NCBI GenBank assembly: GCA_049334165.1
Contig: JBEGHD010000014.1
DNA length: 64,000 bases
Reading direction: 5' to 3' (one strand)
Origin: JBEGHD01 sp049334165
GTDB taxonomy: Bacteria > Bacteroidota > Bacteroidia > Flavobacteriales_D > Sanyastnellaceae
Part shown: piece by piece, positions 44,281-53,009 of the stretch
Numbering within the stretch: position 1 is the stretch's first letter
Layout: each line of letters opens with the position of its first letter
The notes under the pieces: model-generated
What the model saw: the letters and a program-made list of their open reading frames with translations, nothing else
Told to the model about the DNA's origin: nothing
Databases searched by the model: none
Position numbers and translations under genes: made by a program

Positions 44281-45723
44281 ATGAAAAAAGCAGTTTTAGT
44301 CGTTCTTGCAGCTTTTAGCTTTCAAATCAATTTCGCTCAGGATTACACCGAAGCCATTAGCAAAGCCAGGTTTTTAATCGAACAGCACAAAAAGCAAACA
44401 CAAACGCCTGGCGTGCAGGTTGCAGTCTCGATAAACGGTTCGCTGGTGTGGTCCGAAGCTTTTGGACAAAGCGATCTCGAGCGCGAAACACCGGCTACTC
44501 CTACCACCAAATTTCGCATCGCCAGCATTTCCAAGTCGCTCACTTCGGTGGCGCTGGCAAAAATGGTCGAGCGTGACGAAATCGACCTCGACAAAAACGT
44601 CCGCCACTACCTCCCCGACTTTCCAGAGAAAGAATTTCCCATCACGGTGAGACAGCTTGCAGCTTCCACCTCGGGAATCAGGCACTACACGGCAGACGAC
44701 CCAACAATTAATTCAACTCACTACCCCACTGTATCCGCTTCCCTGGAACGCTTTCAGGATGACGAACTGCTTTTTGAACCTGGCACCGACTACCTCTACT
44801 CTAGCTTCGGCTGGGTGCTTTTGAGCGCGGTAATGGAAAAAGCTTCTGGCAACAGTTTCTTCGAAATCATGGAAAAGACGTGGAGCGAGCTCGGAATGGA
44901 AAACACGGCATTCGATTATCCGAACAATCAACCTGAAAACGTTACCAAATTCTACATCCACGACAAAAAACAGGGACGCGTTTTAGCTCCGGAAGACAAT
45001 CGAAGTTTCATGTATGCCGGTGGAGGCTACCTCTCCACAGCTGAAGATTTGGTGAAGCTGGGAAATGCTTTGCTCACTAAGGACTACCTCAGCGAAGAGA
45101 CAGTCGATCAGTTGTTTGAATCTCAACAACTGGCAGACGGCTCGGAAACCCACTACGGACTGGGTTGGGAAACGGGCGAAAGCCGACTCGGCACTCCGAT
45201 CGTTTATCACGGAGGCAGCATGAGTTCAGCCAGAGGACACCTTGTGATCTACCCCGATGAAAAACTAGTATTTGCCTTTTTGAGCAACACGGGCGATCAC
45301 ATTTTTTTCAATGAAAGAGAAGCTCAAAACATCCCGGAAATCTTTCTTCACGAAAAGGACAAAACCGATAAACAAAATCAGGCACAGCAGGAGATTGCTG
45401 GCGAGTGGAAAATTAAAACCACTTCTTTGAGAGATCGCAGAAGTCGCGGAAAATTGAGCCTGAGGACTGACGAGGATGGCATCTTAACCGGCCAACTCAC
45501 TTTCAAGCGCAGCAGAAAGAAAAAGTCTTTTCCGGTGATCTTGGCGAATACGCCCAGCGACACTATTCACCTGATTGCCGTCACGCCCATGTTTCTGGAT
45601 TTGTATCTTTCGGTCGAAGGTGACAGTCTGAGCGGCTACTGGCTCCACGACTTCAATGTGAAGGGAATTCCAGAACCGGATGACTACTGGAAGGCGAGAA
45701 CTTTTTCAGCAGTAAAGCCATAA
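44281..45723 (+). CDS. serine hydrolase, class C beta-lactamase-like
   Basis: It has 480 residues from the ATG at 44281; a TTG nine bases upstream is less likely. The signal peptide ends near NFAQ. Catalytic motifs: Ser82-Lys85 in ASISK, YSSFGW in the YxN position (Tyr-Ser-Ser, with the Asn replaced), and HGGSMSSARG. A C-terminal lipocalin-like beta domain (about 365-480) follows. The missing YxN asparagine is seen in some CubicO proteins. The promoter-like TTAGTTTAGCC lies about 45 bases upstream. Confidence 0.87.
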   Translation: MKKAVLVVLAAFSFQINFAQDYTEAISKARFLIEQHKKQTQTPGVQVAVSINGSLVWSEAFGQSDLERETPATPTTKFRIASISKSLTSVALAKMVERDEIDLDKNVRHYLPDFPEKEFPITVRQLAASTSGIRHYTADDPTINSTHYPTVSASLERFQDDELLFEPGTDYLYSSFGWVLLSAVMEKASGNSFFEIMEKTWSELGMENTAFDYPNNQPENVTKFYIHDKKQGRVLAPEDNRSFMYAGGGYLSTAEDLVKLGNALLTKDYLSEETVDQLFESQQLADGSETHYGLGWETGESRLGTPIVYHGGSMSSARGHLVIYPDEKLVFAFLSNTGDHIFFNEREAQNIPEIFLHEKDKTDKQNQAQQEIAGEWKIKTTSLRDRRSRGKLSLRTDEDGILTGQLTFKRSRKKKSFPVILANTPSDTIHLIAVTPMFLDLYLSVEGDSLSGYWLHDFNVKGIPEPDDYWKARTFSAVKP

Positions 45724-45837
45724 GTTCCATCCGATAAATTGCTGGCTCTGTCTGCTGCCAAACATTCTGTAAGAAATGGAATCAGGTTTTTGCTAATTTG
45801 TGAGCTTCTTTCAAAACACAAATCGAAACAAGTCAAA

Positions 45838-46410
45838 ATGAGATATCTAATCGCTCTCTTGTTCTGCTTCACTACCATTTTATTTGGATGTGAGAACAAT
45901 CATCAATCTACGAGTGAAGAAACTGAAAAAAAGGAAGTGCAATCTGTCAGCTTTCAAAACACGTCTTCGGAAAAGGAGAAAATAGCCGATGGATTCTATC
46001 TGATTTTGAACACCTGGCAAGATTCGGCCTCAGCTCATGCCACTGAAGGTAAGGTGATTCGTTACAGTCACGACTTTCTGGATGAAAACACAACAGACCA
46101 ACCGCGATTCATAGAAGTCGACACTTCGGACTTTGTTCCTCTGACTCTTTCGCAAAAGCCCGATAGCATCGAACAGGAAGACAAAAGAATAAAACTGCTA
46201 TTGAGCATGACGGAACCTGCTTCAGCGCGTTTAGCAGACTACACAGAGAAGCATGTAAATGAAATGACCTGCATTGTGATTGGCGGAAAAGCAGTAACAA
46301 TGCACAAGATCAGAGAAAAAATAACAGGCGGTAAACTCCAAATTAGCAGATGTACAGACAATGCCTGCAAACACCTTTTACTGGAACTGGAAGATAATGT
46401 CGCAGAGTAG
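45838..46410 (+). CDS. putative lipoprotein, unknown function
   Basis: At 190 residues from the ATG at 45838, it opens a lipoprotein signal (lipobox LFGC). The longer frame from 45739 puts 33 residues before it. The C-terminal half has SARLADYTEKHVNEMTCIVIGGKAV and MHKIREKITGG, similar to the SecD-type P1 head domain pattern in which such sequences fold near the start of SecDF. That resemblance is weak. Confidence 0.6.
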   Translation: MRYLIALLFCFTTILFGCENNHQSTSEETEKKEVQSVSFQNTSSEKEKIADGFYLILNTWQDSASAHATEGKVIRYSHDFLDENTTDQPRFIEVDTSDFVPLTLSQKPDSIEQEDKRIKLLLSMTEPASARLADYTEKHVNEMTCIVIGGKAVTMHKIREKITGGKLQISRCTDNACKHLLLELEDNVAE

Positions 46411-46504
46411 CAGGACAAATCGAATTTTTGGGATCGCATTGATTCTTGCCGGCCTGGGCTTGCTGTTTTTCGGGTCTGTTGCCATAACTGGCAAAAACAA
46501 TTGA
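46397..46504 (+). CDS. 35-residue single-helix membrane protein
   Basis: ATG at 46397, inside the last codons of the preceding gene, to TGA at 46504. The peptide has a short basic head (SSRTNR) then IFGIALILAGLGLLFFGSVA, one strongly hydrophobic helix, and a TGKNN end. The overlap suggests translational coupling. The steady hydrophobic composition is unlikely by chance, but there is no homology support. Confidence 0.45.
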   Translation: MSQSSRTNRIFGIALILAGLGLLFFGSVAITGKNN

Positions 46505-46665
46505 TAGAGCAATTGCGGACTGAACGCTATTATTGAAGATATTGTAGTCAAATAAAACTTTGGACTGGCGGACCTACCCTGGCCAGGAGGCGTTGTAGCC
46601 AACTAAGAGATAATCATTGAAAAACCAGTATCAGCAAGCAAAAGCCAGTTAAAGTATCTCAGAAG

Positions 46666-48471
46666 ATGAGCAACCAGGTGTCCATATCATCATCCAATAA
46701 GTCCATTGTAGTTCTCCCTTTTGTCAATATGAGTTCTGACCCTGATAACGAATACTTTAGCGATGGAATTACGGAAGAAATAATCAACGCCCTGACCACA
46801 GTGAAAGGCTTGAAAGTAATTGCCCGAACGTCCTCTTTTGCCTTTAAGAACAAAAACATAGACGTGCGAACCATCGGTGATCAACTGGGGGTAAGCACTG
46901 TTTTGGAAGGAAGCGTCCGGAAAGCTGAGAACAGAGTTCGCATCACAGTACAGCTAATCAGTACTGATGATGGCACACACTTCTGGTCAAAGAATTTCGA
47001 TCGGGAGTTGGAAGACATATTCGCAGTTCAAGACGAAATAAGTTTACGCATTGCTGACCAGATTCGGGAAAATTTTGGCCACCTCAATATCCAGAAACAT
47101 TTAATTGAAAAGCCCACTCAAAATCTGGAGGCATACAACCTTTATCTTAAAGGTCGCTATCAGCATTTAATGTGGGATGGACCAGGAATCGAAAATGCCA
47201 TAGGACTCTATGAACAATGTGTATCGATTGATCCCTCATTTGCATTGCCTTATTTTGGTTTGGCCTACTGTTATGCCATGGCCGGATCGTGGGGTAATAA
47301 TAAAGATTTGTTGCAGCTGTCAGCAGAGAAACTCAATAAAGGTTTTAATCTTGATAAGAGATCCTATGTAGGTGATTTTTGTAAAGCTACATTGTCCTTT
47401 TGGGGACACTGGGATTTCATCAATGGGCAGAAATATTTTCAAAAAGCATTAGCTCTTAATCCATCTTACACTGAAGCAGAAGAAGGATTAATCGAATTGT
47501 ATACAGCAGTAGGGTATTTTGAAAAAGCGCTCTGGCACACTAATAACATACTGAAAATAAACCCCCTATCCCACAACCATTATTTTACCAAAGCTAACAT
47601 TCATTATTTAAACGAGGATTACCCGAAAGCTCTCGAATGCATAGAGACTTCATTGGGCATCAATCCAGATTTTACACATTCCATCGCGTTAAAACAACTT
47701 TGTTTAATTCTTACACGAGATTACGAAAAGCTAAATGATTTCTTGGATAAAACTCCTTTGGCAGAAAGACCAGAAGAATGTAGAATATTGTACAAGTTGG
47801 TCAACCCGAAAGACAAGGTCGATATTGATATCAGTAAGGTGGGCTTGATGATAAAAGAAGAAATAGGGGCAGCGCTTTTTCCCTGGCAACTTTTTTTGTT
47901 GGTCCATCTAGAAAAACACGAAATGGCGTTGGATTTTTTGGAGGAAAACATCAGGATGCGAACCGGTCAGATCATAAACTTTATGAATATTCCGCTGCTT
48001 AAACCTTTACACCAATATCAGAGGTTCCAGGATTTAGTACAAGTTGCTTTCCGGGAAGAATTAATACCTCGCATTCCCGAAAAGCAAATACGAATTGCTC
48101 CTCCTAAAGCCATGATGTCAGATACTGAAATAGAGATGGTTTTAGAGATGGTTGGCAAAGGAATGAAAGAAGATAGATGGTTTCAAAATCCATCTTTATC
48201 TCTACGCGAGGTCGCAGGAAACGTGAATATTAGTAGCAACAAGCTTTCCTGGCTGATCAATGAACGAATTGACCAAAACTTCAATGAATATGTCAATAGT
48301 TTTCGTTTGGAGAACTTCAAAGAAAATGCTTTAAATCCTGCCAATAGCCACCTTACTCTTTTAGCGCTAGCCTACGACAGCGGTTTTAATTCTAAAACAG
48401 TATTCAACTCTTTCTTTAAGAAAAACGAAGGGATGACACCTAAAGCCTGGCTGAAGTCTAATCAAATTTAG
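46666..48471 (+). CDS. TolB-like/TPR/AraC-type regulator fusion
   Basis: A 601-residue protein in three parts. Residues 1-150 form a TolB/FlgO-like domain (SIVVLPFVNMSSDPDNEYFSDGITEEIINALT and GVSTVLEGSVRKAENRVRITVQL), often fused to adenylate cyclase or CadC-type regulators. Residues about 150-350 are TPRs (YNLYLKGRYQHLM, PSFALPYFGLAYCYAMAG, KALALNPSYTEAEEG). The C-terminus (about 500-601) is an AraC-type helix-turn-helix: SLREVAGNVNISSNKLSWLINE and YDSGFNSKTVFNSFFKKNEGMTP. Expected to bind DNA in response to a protein or ligand signal. It may control the outer-membrane-like gene after it. Confidence 0.87.
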   Translation: MSNQVSISSSNKSIVVLPFVNMSSDPDNEYFSDGITEEIINALTTVKGLKVIARTSSFAFKNKNIDVRTIGDQLGVSTVLEGSVRKAENRVRITVQLISTDDGTHFWSKNFDRELEDIFAVQDEISLRIADQIRENFGHLNIQKHLIEKPTQNLEAYNLYLKGRYQHLMWDGPGIENAIGLYEQCVSIDPSFALPYFGLAYCYAMAGSWGNNKDLLQLSAEKLNKGFNLDKRSYVGDFCKATLSFWGHWDFINGQKYFQKALALNPSYTEAEEGLIELYTAVGYFEKALWHTNNILKINPLSHNHYFTKANIHYLNEDYPKALECIETSLGINPDFTHSIALKQLCLILTRDYEKLNDFLDKTPLAERPEECRILYKLVNPKDKVDIDISKVGLMIKEEIGAALFPWQLFLLVHLEKHEMALDFLEENIRMRTGQIINFMNIPLLKPLHQYQRFQDLVQVAFREELIPRIPEKQIRIAPPKAMMSDTEIEMVLEMVGKGMKEDRWFQNPSLSLREVAGNVNISSNKLSWLINERIDQNFNEYVNSFRLENFKENALNPANSHLTLLALAYDSGFNSKTVFNSFFKKNEGMTPKAWLKSNQI

Positions 48472-48682
48472 GCCTGCTCAAAAAGTTCCAAATCTCACTT
48501 TTAAGTTCGGAATTTCATTTCAGGACGATTCAACTTCTTTTCCACTTCATCTTTGCATTGTCAAAACGATATGGCAGGGAAAATATCATCAGTTGATACT
48601 TCCTATCTCCTTAACCAAAACAAATAACAAAAGGAGAGCTGCTTTTTAAAAATCTGAATTTTAAAAGTAAAAATTAATTATC

Positions 48683-49333
48683 ATGAAAAATTTAATTACA
48701 ACTCTTCTAATTTTTTGCACCCTAAGTGCTTTTGCCCAAACTAGCTCATCGGATGATAAAGATCCTGAAGTAGCCCATAAGTGGAGGGTGAGTTTACCTT
48801 ATTTTATTGTCACAGATCCTATCGGGGATTCTTGGAATGATAGACAAAACACACAAATGATTGAACTCCATGTAAAACGCAATCTGGATAATAAAAATAT
48901 CATAGGTGTGAAATTTGCCACATGGCGATTGTTTCAACCAATGGGAATCACATGGTGGGACGGTCTTTTGGATGTTTTAGAAACAGAAAGTGAATTCTAC
49001 CCAGGACACGTTCGAGAAACAGGAGTAGGTATAACGTATCAACGTATGCTATGGAAAGGTCTATTTGGAACTGTTGAAGTTTTACCGCAGTTTCAAACCT
49101 ATTTGGATCTGGATGGAAATAAAATCGGTAATGGTTTTAAGGTCTATAATTCCTATCATTTGGGCTACCATATTGCATTTGGCAAGAAAAAACGAATTTT
49201 CATAGAACCTCAGGTCCACTGTCAGCACTGGATGTTTGACAACAATGCTCCTGATGGATTCGAGCAGTTGGACAATAAGTGGAGAGATTACTTTCTTTTT
49301 GAGCCAAATATTTACGTAGGAGTGAATTTTTAA
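48683..49333 (+). CDS. exported outer-membrane-like protein
   Basis: This 216-residue protein has a signal peptide (ending FAQ). The mature part has alternating beta-strand patterns and ends FEPNIYVGVNF, with the C-terminal aromatic residue typical of outer-membrane barrels. No family named. It lies 211 bases after the AraC-type regulator on the same strand and is closed by a strong terminator. Confidence 0.6.
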   Translation: MKNLITTLLIFCTLSAFAQTSSSDDKDPEVAHKWRVSLPYFIVTDPIGDSWNDRQNTQMIELHVKRNLDNKNIIGVKFATWRLFQPMGITWWDGLLDVLETESEFYPGHVRETGVGITYQRMLWKGLFGTVEVLPQFQTYLDLDGNKIGNGFKVYNSYHLGYHIAFGKKKRIFIEPQVHCQHWMFDNNAPDGFEQLDNKWRDYFLFEPNIYVGVNF

Positions 49334-49335
49334 AA

Positions 49336-49383
49336 AATAGCCTGACAAGTCAGGACGTACAGTTCCTGGTCTGTCAGGCTATT
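49336..49383 (+). terminator. strong hairpin terminator
   Basis: AATAGCCTGACA (49336-49347) pairs perfectly with TGTCAGGCTATT (49372-49383); a second inner stem GTCAGGA/TCCTGG lies in the loop. It follows the outer-membrane-like gene by three bases and isolates it from the oxidoreductase gene. Confidence 0.8.
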
Positions 49384-49495
49384 AAAGTTGAATGATCTGT
49401 CAAAGCTCGCACAGAAGGCACCCTCTCTTCAAGATCCTGTTTTTGACAGAGATAACCCTATTTTCTGGAGCCTTCAGAAAACTAAAAAATATAAT

Positions 49496-50437
49496 ATGAA
49501 AGCGATAAGATGCTTAAAATATGGAGGTCCTGAAAACCTTGTGATGGATAGTTTTGAAAAGCCATCACCCAAAGCCAATGAGGTGCTGATAAAAATAAAA
49601 GCCACTTCAGTTACAACAAGTGATGTACTTATTCGGAAGCTAAACGAGCCTCCAATTCCCAAATTAATACTTCAACTCATCTTTGGTTTTGGCAAACCAA
49701 GAAATCCAATTTTGGGAATGGTGTCATCGGGTGTGGTTTTAGGTAAAGGTGCAAAGGTTACTTCATTTAATCTTGGAGATGAAGTTTTTGCTTACGGTTC
49801 TGTTTCATCTATGAAACATCGCTTTGGATCATATGCAGAGTTTATCTGCTTGCCGCAGGATTGGAACATCTCTGCCAAGCCTAAGAACGTGAGTTTTGAA
49901 GAAGCTGCTGCTATTCCTTATGGAGGGTTATTAGCCTCTCACCTGATAAATCAGACTGAAATGAAAAAAGGAGATGAAGTGCTTATTTATGGAGCATCTG
50001 GAAGCATTGGAACCGCAGCTTTGCAACTTGCCAAAAATGCTGGAGCTCAAGTAACCAGCATTTGCAGCGGGAGAAACATTGAACTGGTCCGCTCTTTAGG
50101 CTCAGACAAGGTTATTGACTATACCGCTGCAAATGCAGAAGATAAATTGGGCACATATAAATATGTGATAGACGCGGTTGGGAAAAGTAAGACATCCACC
50201 CTAAAGGAAAAGAGCAAAGGTGCACTTGCTGATGGTGGCAAGTATCTATCCATCGACAACGGGGTTCCAAAAACTCCCAAAAGAGCATTTTTAAAACTCA
50301 GAGAACTAGTAGAAAGTGGCAAACTAAAACCTGTTATCGATAAAGTGTTTCCACTGGAGAGAATGGCTGAAGCTCATAATTATGTGGAGCTAGGTCATAA
50401 GCGAGGTAATGTCATTATAACCGTTTCTCATTCTTAG
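49496..50437 (+). CDS. NAD(P)-dependent quinone oxidoreductase-like (MDR family)
   Basis: It has 313 residues from the ATG at 49496, which gives the family start MKAIRCLKYGGPENL; an upstream TTG at 49388 would add 36 unconserved residues. The medium-chain dehydrogenase fold is shown by GDEVFAYG and GDEVLIYGASGSIGTAALQLAKNAGA (NADP-binding). Zinc-binding Cys/His residues are absent, so it is a zinc-free quinone oxidoreductase. The next gene follows 22 bases later. Confidence 0.9.
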   Translation: MKAIRCLKYGGPENLVMDSFEKPSPKANEVLIKIKATSVTTSDVLIRKLNEPPIPKLILQLIFGFGKPRNPILGMVSSGVVLGKGAKVTSFNLGDEVFAYGSVSSMKHRFGSYAEFICLPQDWNISAKPKNVSFEEAAAIPYGGLLASHLINQTEMKKGDEVLIYGASGSIGTAALQLAKNAGAQVTSICSGRNIELVRSLGSDKVIDYTAANAEDKLGTYKYVIDAVGKSKTSTLKEKSKGALADGGKYLSIDNGVPKTPKRAFLKLRELVESGKLKPVIDKVFPLERMAEAHNYVELGHKRGNVIITVSHS

Positions 50438-50459
50438 CCTTCACTTCAATCAAATTATC

Positions 50460-51314
50460 ATGAAATCACTATTCAAATCGCAACAGGGCAAAAACGAAAT
50501 CTTATGTCTCTACAACCAAAAACTAGATGAACTCAATATAGACTTTGAATATCTGAAAGTTGAGACAAGCTTTGGCAAAACAAACATCATAGCTACAGGA
50601 AATCCATTGAATCCACCGATTATCATTGTGCACGGCTCCAATGGCTGCGCACCCGTAGCACTGGAAACCTACCCTAATCTGAGTCGGAAGTTCAGGGTTT
50701 ACGCTGTAGACGTTATTGCGCAGCCCAATAAAAGCGCAGAAACGAGACCCAGCATGAAAGACGATTCCTATGGAAAATGGATGAATGAAATAATTGACAA
50801 GCTCAATCTTGAGTCGGTAACCATGGCGGGTTTTTCCTTCGGTGGACTGGTAATTTTAAAAACGCTGGAATATGATGAAAGCAAAATAAAGGAGGTGTAC
50901 TTGTCAGCCCCAGCCTACATTGTGAATGGCAACCCCTTAAAAGCATTGTTCAAAGTCTTTATTCCAATGAAAAGATTTATGAAATCGAGAAAGACGCAAC
51001 AAGTAGAAAAGTTTTTATCCAACCTTTTCACCGAAAGGGATGAGTTTGCATTGGCATTCCTTCAAAAAGTGATTCCTGAGTTTCAAATGGATTTCACACC
51101 AGTGCCGGTTATTGATTCGAAAAAGGCAGAAAAGATTTCAACTCCGATAACTCTTTTCGCAGCCAAAAAGGACATTCTTTTCCCTGGCAAAAAAATGATT
51201 AAACGAGCAACTAAAATATTCCCGTCACTGAAGGAAAGTAGATTATTTGAAAATTCTAAACACGTTCAAAATGAGGCGCAGAATAGATTTATTGAGAAGG
51301 AGATCATGAATTAG
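50460..51314 (+). CDS. alpha/beta hydrolase
   Basis: A 284-residue cytosolic hydrolase. The oxyanion turn is HGSNG near residue 58, the nucleophile is Ser126 in GFSFGG, the acid is likely in TPITLFAAKKDILFPG and the catalytic His in SKHVQNEA. Substrate unknown, probably an ester. Likely in one operon with the oxidoreductase. Confidence 0.9.
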   Translation: MKSLFKSQQGKNEILCLYNQKLDELNIDFEYLKVETSFGKTNIIATGNPLNPPIIIVHGSNGCAPVALETYPNLSRKFRVYAVDVIAQPNKSAETRPSMKDDSYGKWMNEIIDKLNLESVTMAGFSFGGLVILKTLEYDESKIKEVYLSAPAYIVNGNPLKALFKVFIPMKRFMKSRKTQQVEKFLSNLFTERDEFALAFLQKVIPEFQMDFTPVPVIDSKKAEKISTPITLFAAKKDILFPGKKMIKRATKIFPSLKESRLFENSKHVQNEAQNRFIEKEIMN

Positions 51315-51340
51315 AAAAGTGCTGCATTAATACTTACGAT

Positions 51341-51579
51341 ATGAAAAACTTCCAACCTACTATTTCATTGCTTACCACTATCTTTTCCTAAACTGAGGTT
51401 ATGGCTTTCAAATCAATGCATTTAATGACATTTACCTCGGAACCAATATCAGTCTCGGAATCTTCACGTACAGCAAAAAATCTGAAATCCCCTACCCTAG
51501 CTTTGCCACAAACGATTTTTTCGATGAACTCGGATTGAACCTTGCCTTTCAACTTAATGTAGGGTATCGGTTCCGATAA
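51341..51579 (+). pseudogene. deleted outer-membrane protein gene
   Basis: An ATG at 51341 starts a signal-peptide-like MKNFQPTISLLTTIFS and then hits a stop. A few bases on, in another frame, an open run from 51397 to 51579 encodes GYGFQINAFNDIYLGTNISL and ends LAFQLNVGYRFR, a clear outer-membrane beta-barrel terminus. The two ends without a middle suggest an internal deletion of one gene. Confidence 0.55.
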
Positions 51580-51607
51580 TGTACTTTTAGATGACCCAAT
51601 TTTTTTG

Positions 51608-52672
51608 ATGAAGATGAAAAAAACAACCAGGTCCATTATCAGAATAGCCTTATTGCTAGGAGCTGTAGTCTCCCTGTTTTTCGTCCCCTGGCTTTTAGTG
51701 AAAGCGTGGATTTTGCCACTACCCGATACGGTTCAGGAACAACTTAATCAGGGAATCGAGCTGGGGTTTTCTGGAATGATCGTTTACGTGGATCGAGCTG
51801 GAAATGGCACCGAGCAGTATGCCGCTGGCTGGCACGATAGAGAGAATAAAATACCTGCGAAGCCAGATGCTCTGTTCAAAATAGCAAGCATCAGTAAACT
51901 TTACGTGGCCGTGACAATTGCAAAACTGGCCGCTCGTGGTACGATCTCTATTGACGACAAACTTTCACGACATTTCCCTGAACTCGAAGGGGAAATCGAG
52001 TATGCAGATCGCATCACCATAAAAATGCTGGTTGAGCACAGAAGCGGAATTCCGAATTATACCGACACTGAAAATTATTGGGCCTCGCCTGAAGAAACTT
52101 ATCAGGGGAAACTGAATCTGGTTTTGGGTCTTCCAGCAAACTTCAAACCTGGTGAAAACTACGAGTACAGCAACACGAACTACTTGTTGCTCCGCGAACT
52201 CATGGACAGGGCTTTGGGCTACAACTATTTTGAATTCGTGAAAGTTGAAATTCTCGATCCACTGGAGCTGAAAAACACCTACCAGTACTTAGATGATGTC
52301 GACACCAACCTTGTCATGAGCGGTTATCATGAAGGCTATCCTCACGACCTGAAGTACGACAATGTCGGCATGATTAGCACTGCCGAAGACCTGGCGAAGT
52401 TTATCAGAGCCCTCAACGAAGGGAAACTGTTCAACAATAATGAGGAAGAGATTTACTCCTCCATTTATAAATTCGGGCACACCGGATTGGTTCCCGGTTA
52501 TCAGAGCATCGCCAGATACCATCCAGACATAGATGCAGTGGTCATTCAGTTTTCCGGACCTACCAGTATCAAAGGCTACAACTGGAACCTTTCCAATATC
52601 ATCTACTCTCGAATTTTGGATATTTTGAGAAACAATGTGTCTGACTTTGATCAGAGCAGTTCAAAAGTTTAG
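51608..52672 (+). CDS. membrane-anchored serine hydrolase, class C beta-lactamase-like
   Basis: 354 residues with an N-terminal membrane helix (about 10-34). SxxK is Ser94-Lys97 (SISK), the YxN motif is YSNTNYLLL, and the third motif is HTG in GHTGLVPG. It belongs to the DD-peptidase/esterase branch of the fold. Third member of this family within about 10 kb, after 42453 and 44281. Confidence 0.88.
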   Translation: MKMKKTTRSIIRIALLLGAVVSLFFVPWLLVKAWILPLPDTVQEQLNQGIELGFSGMIVYVDRAGNGTEQYAAGWHDRENKIPAKPDALFKIASISKLYVAVTIAKLAARGTISIDDKLSRHFPELEGEIEYADRITIKMLVEHRSGIPNYTDTENYWASPEETYQGKLNLVLGLPANFKPGENYEYSNTNYLLLRELMDRALGYNYFEFVKVEILDPLELKNTYQYLDDVDTNLVMSGYHEGYPHDLKYDNVGMISTAEDLAKFIRALNEGKLFNNNEEEIYSSIYKFGHTGLVPGYQSIARYHPDIDAVVIQFSGPTSIKGYNWNLSNIIYSRILDILRNNVSDFDQSSSKV

Positions 52673-52811
52673 CAGGGTTGAAAGAATAATCAATCGCTAT
52701 CAAATCCTTACTCTTGTAAATTGCAGCTTCTAAAAAATTAAGTGAAATCGATTATTGATTTAATCCTGATTGTAAATTGAACGCTAATTTTCAACTATTT
52801 CTTTACACATC

Positions 52812-52895
52812 TCTCGACTCTCTATCGACCCGGCTCAAGAACCGCGCTCGAGAATCGGCCAACGCGCGATTGACGGTTGTCGAGCGGAGTCGAGA
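52812..52895. repeat. inverted repeat with TCTCGACTC ends
   Basis: TCTCGACTC (52812-52820) pairs with GAGTCGAGA (52887-52895), with inner TATCGACC and GGTTGTCG also complementary. The GAGCGGAGTCGAGA sequence is a familiar Bacteroidota intergenic repeat. A 69-codon frame across it is not considered a gene. Confidence 0.6.
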
Positions 52896-53009
52896 CAAAA
52901 GGAGAGGGGAACAAAATGATTTTGAAAAATTCGTGAATAAACCCAAAACCGATCTCAAATTGATTTGGGAACTAGTTCAATAATCCGATAACTGAAACTC
53001 GTCATTCTA

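Noticed and set aside
52777..52983. 68-codon frame
   Set aside because: It crosses the GAGTCGAGA inverted repeat; the peptide is charged and repeat-derived.
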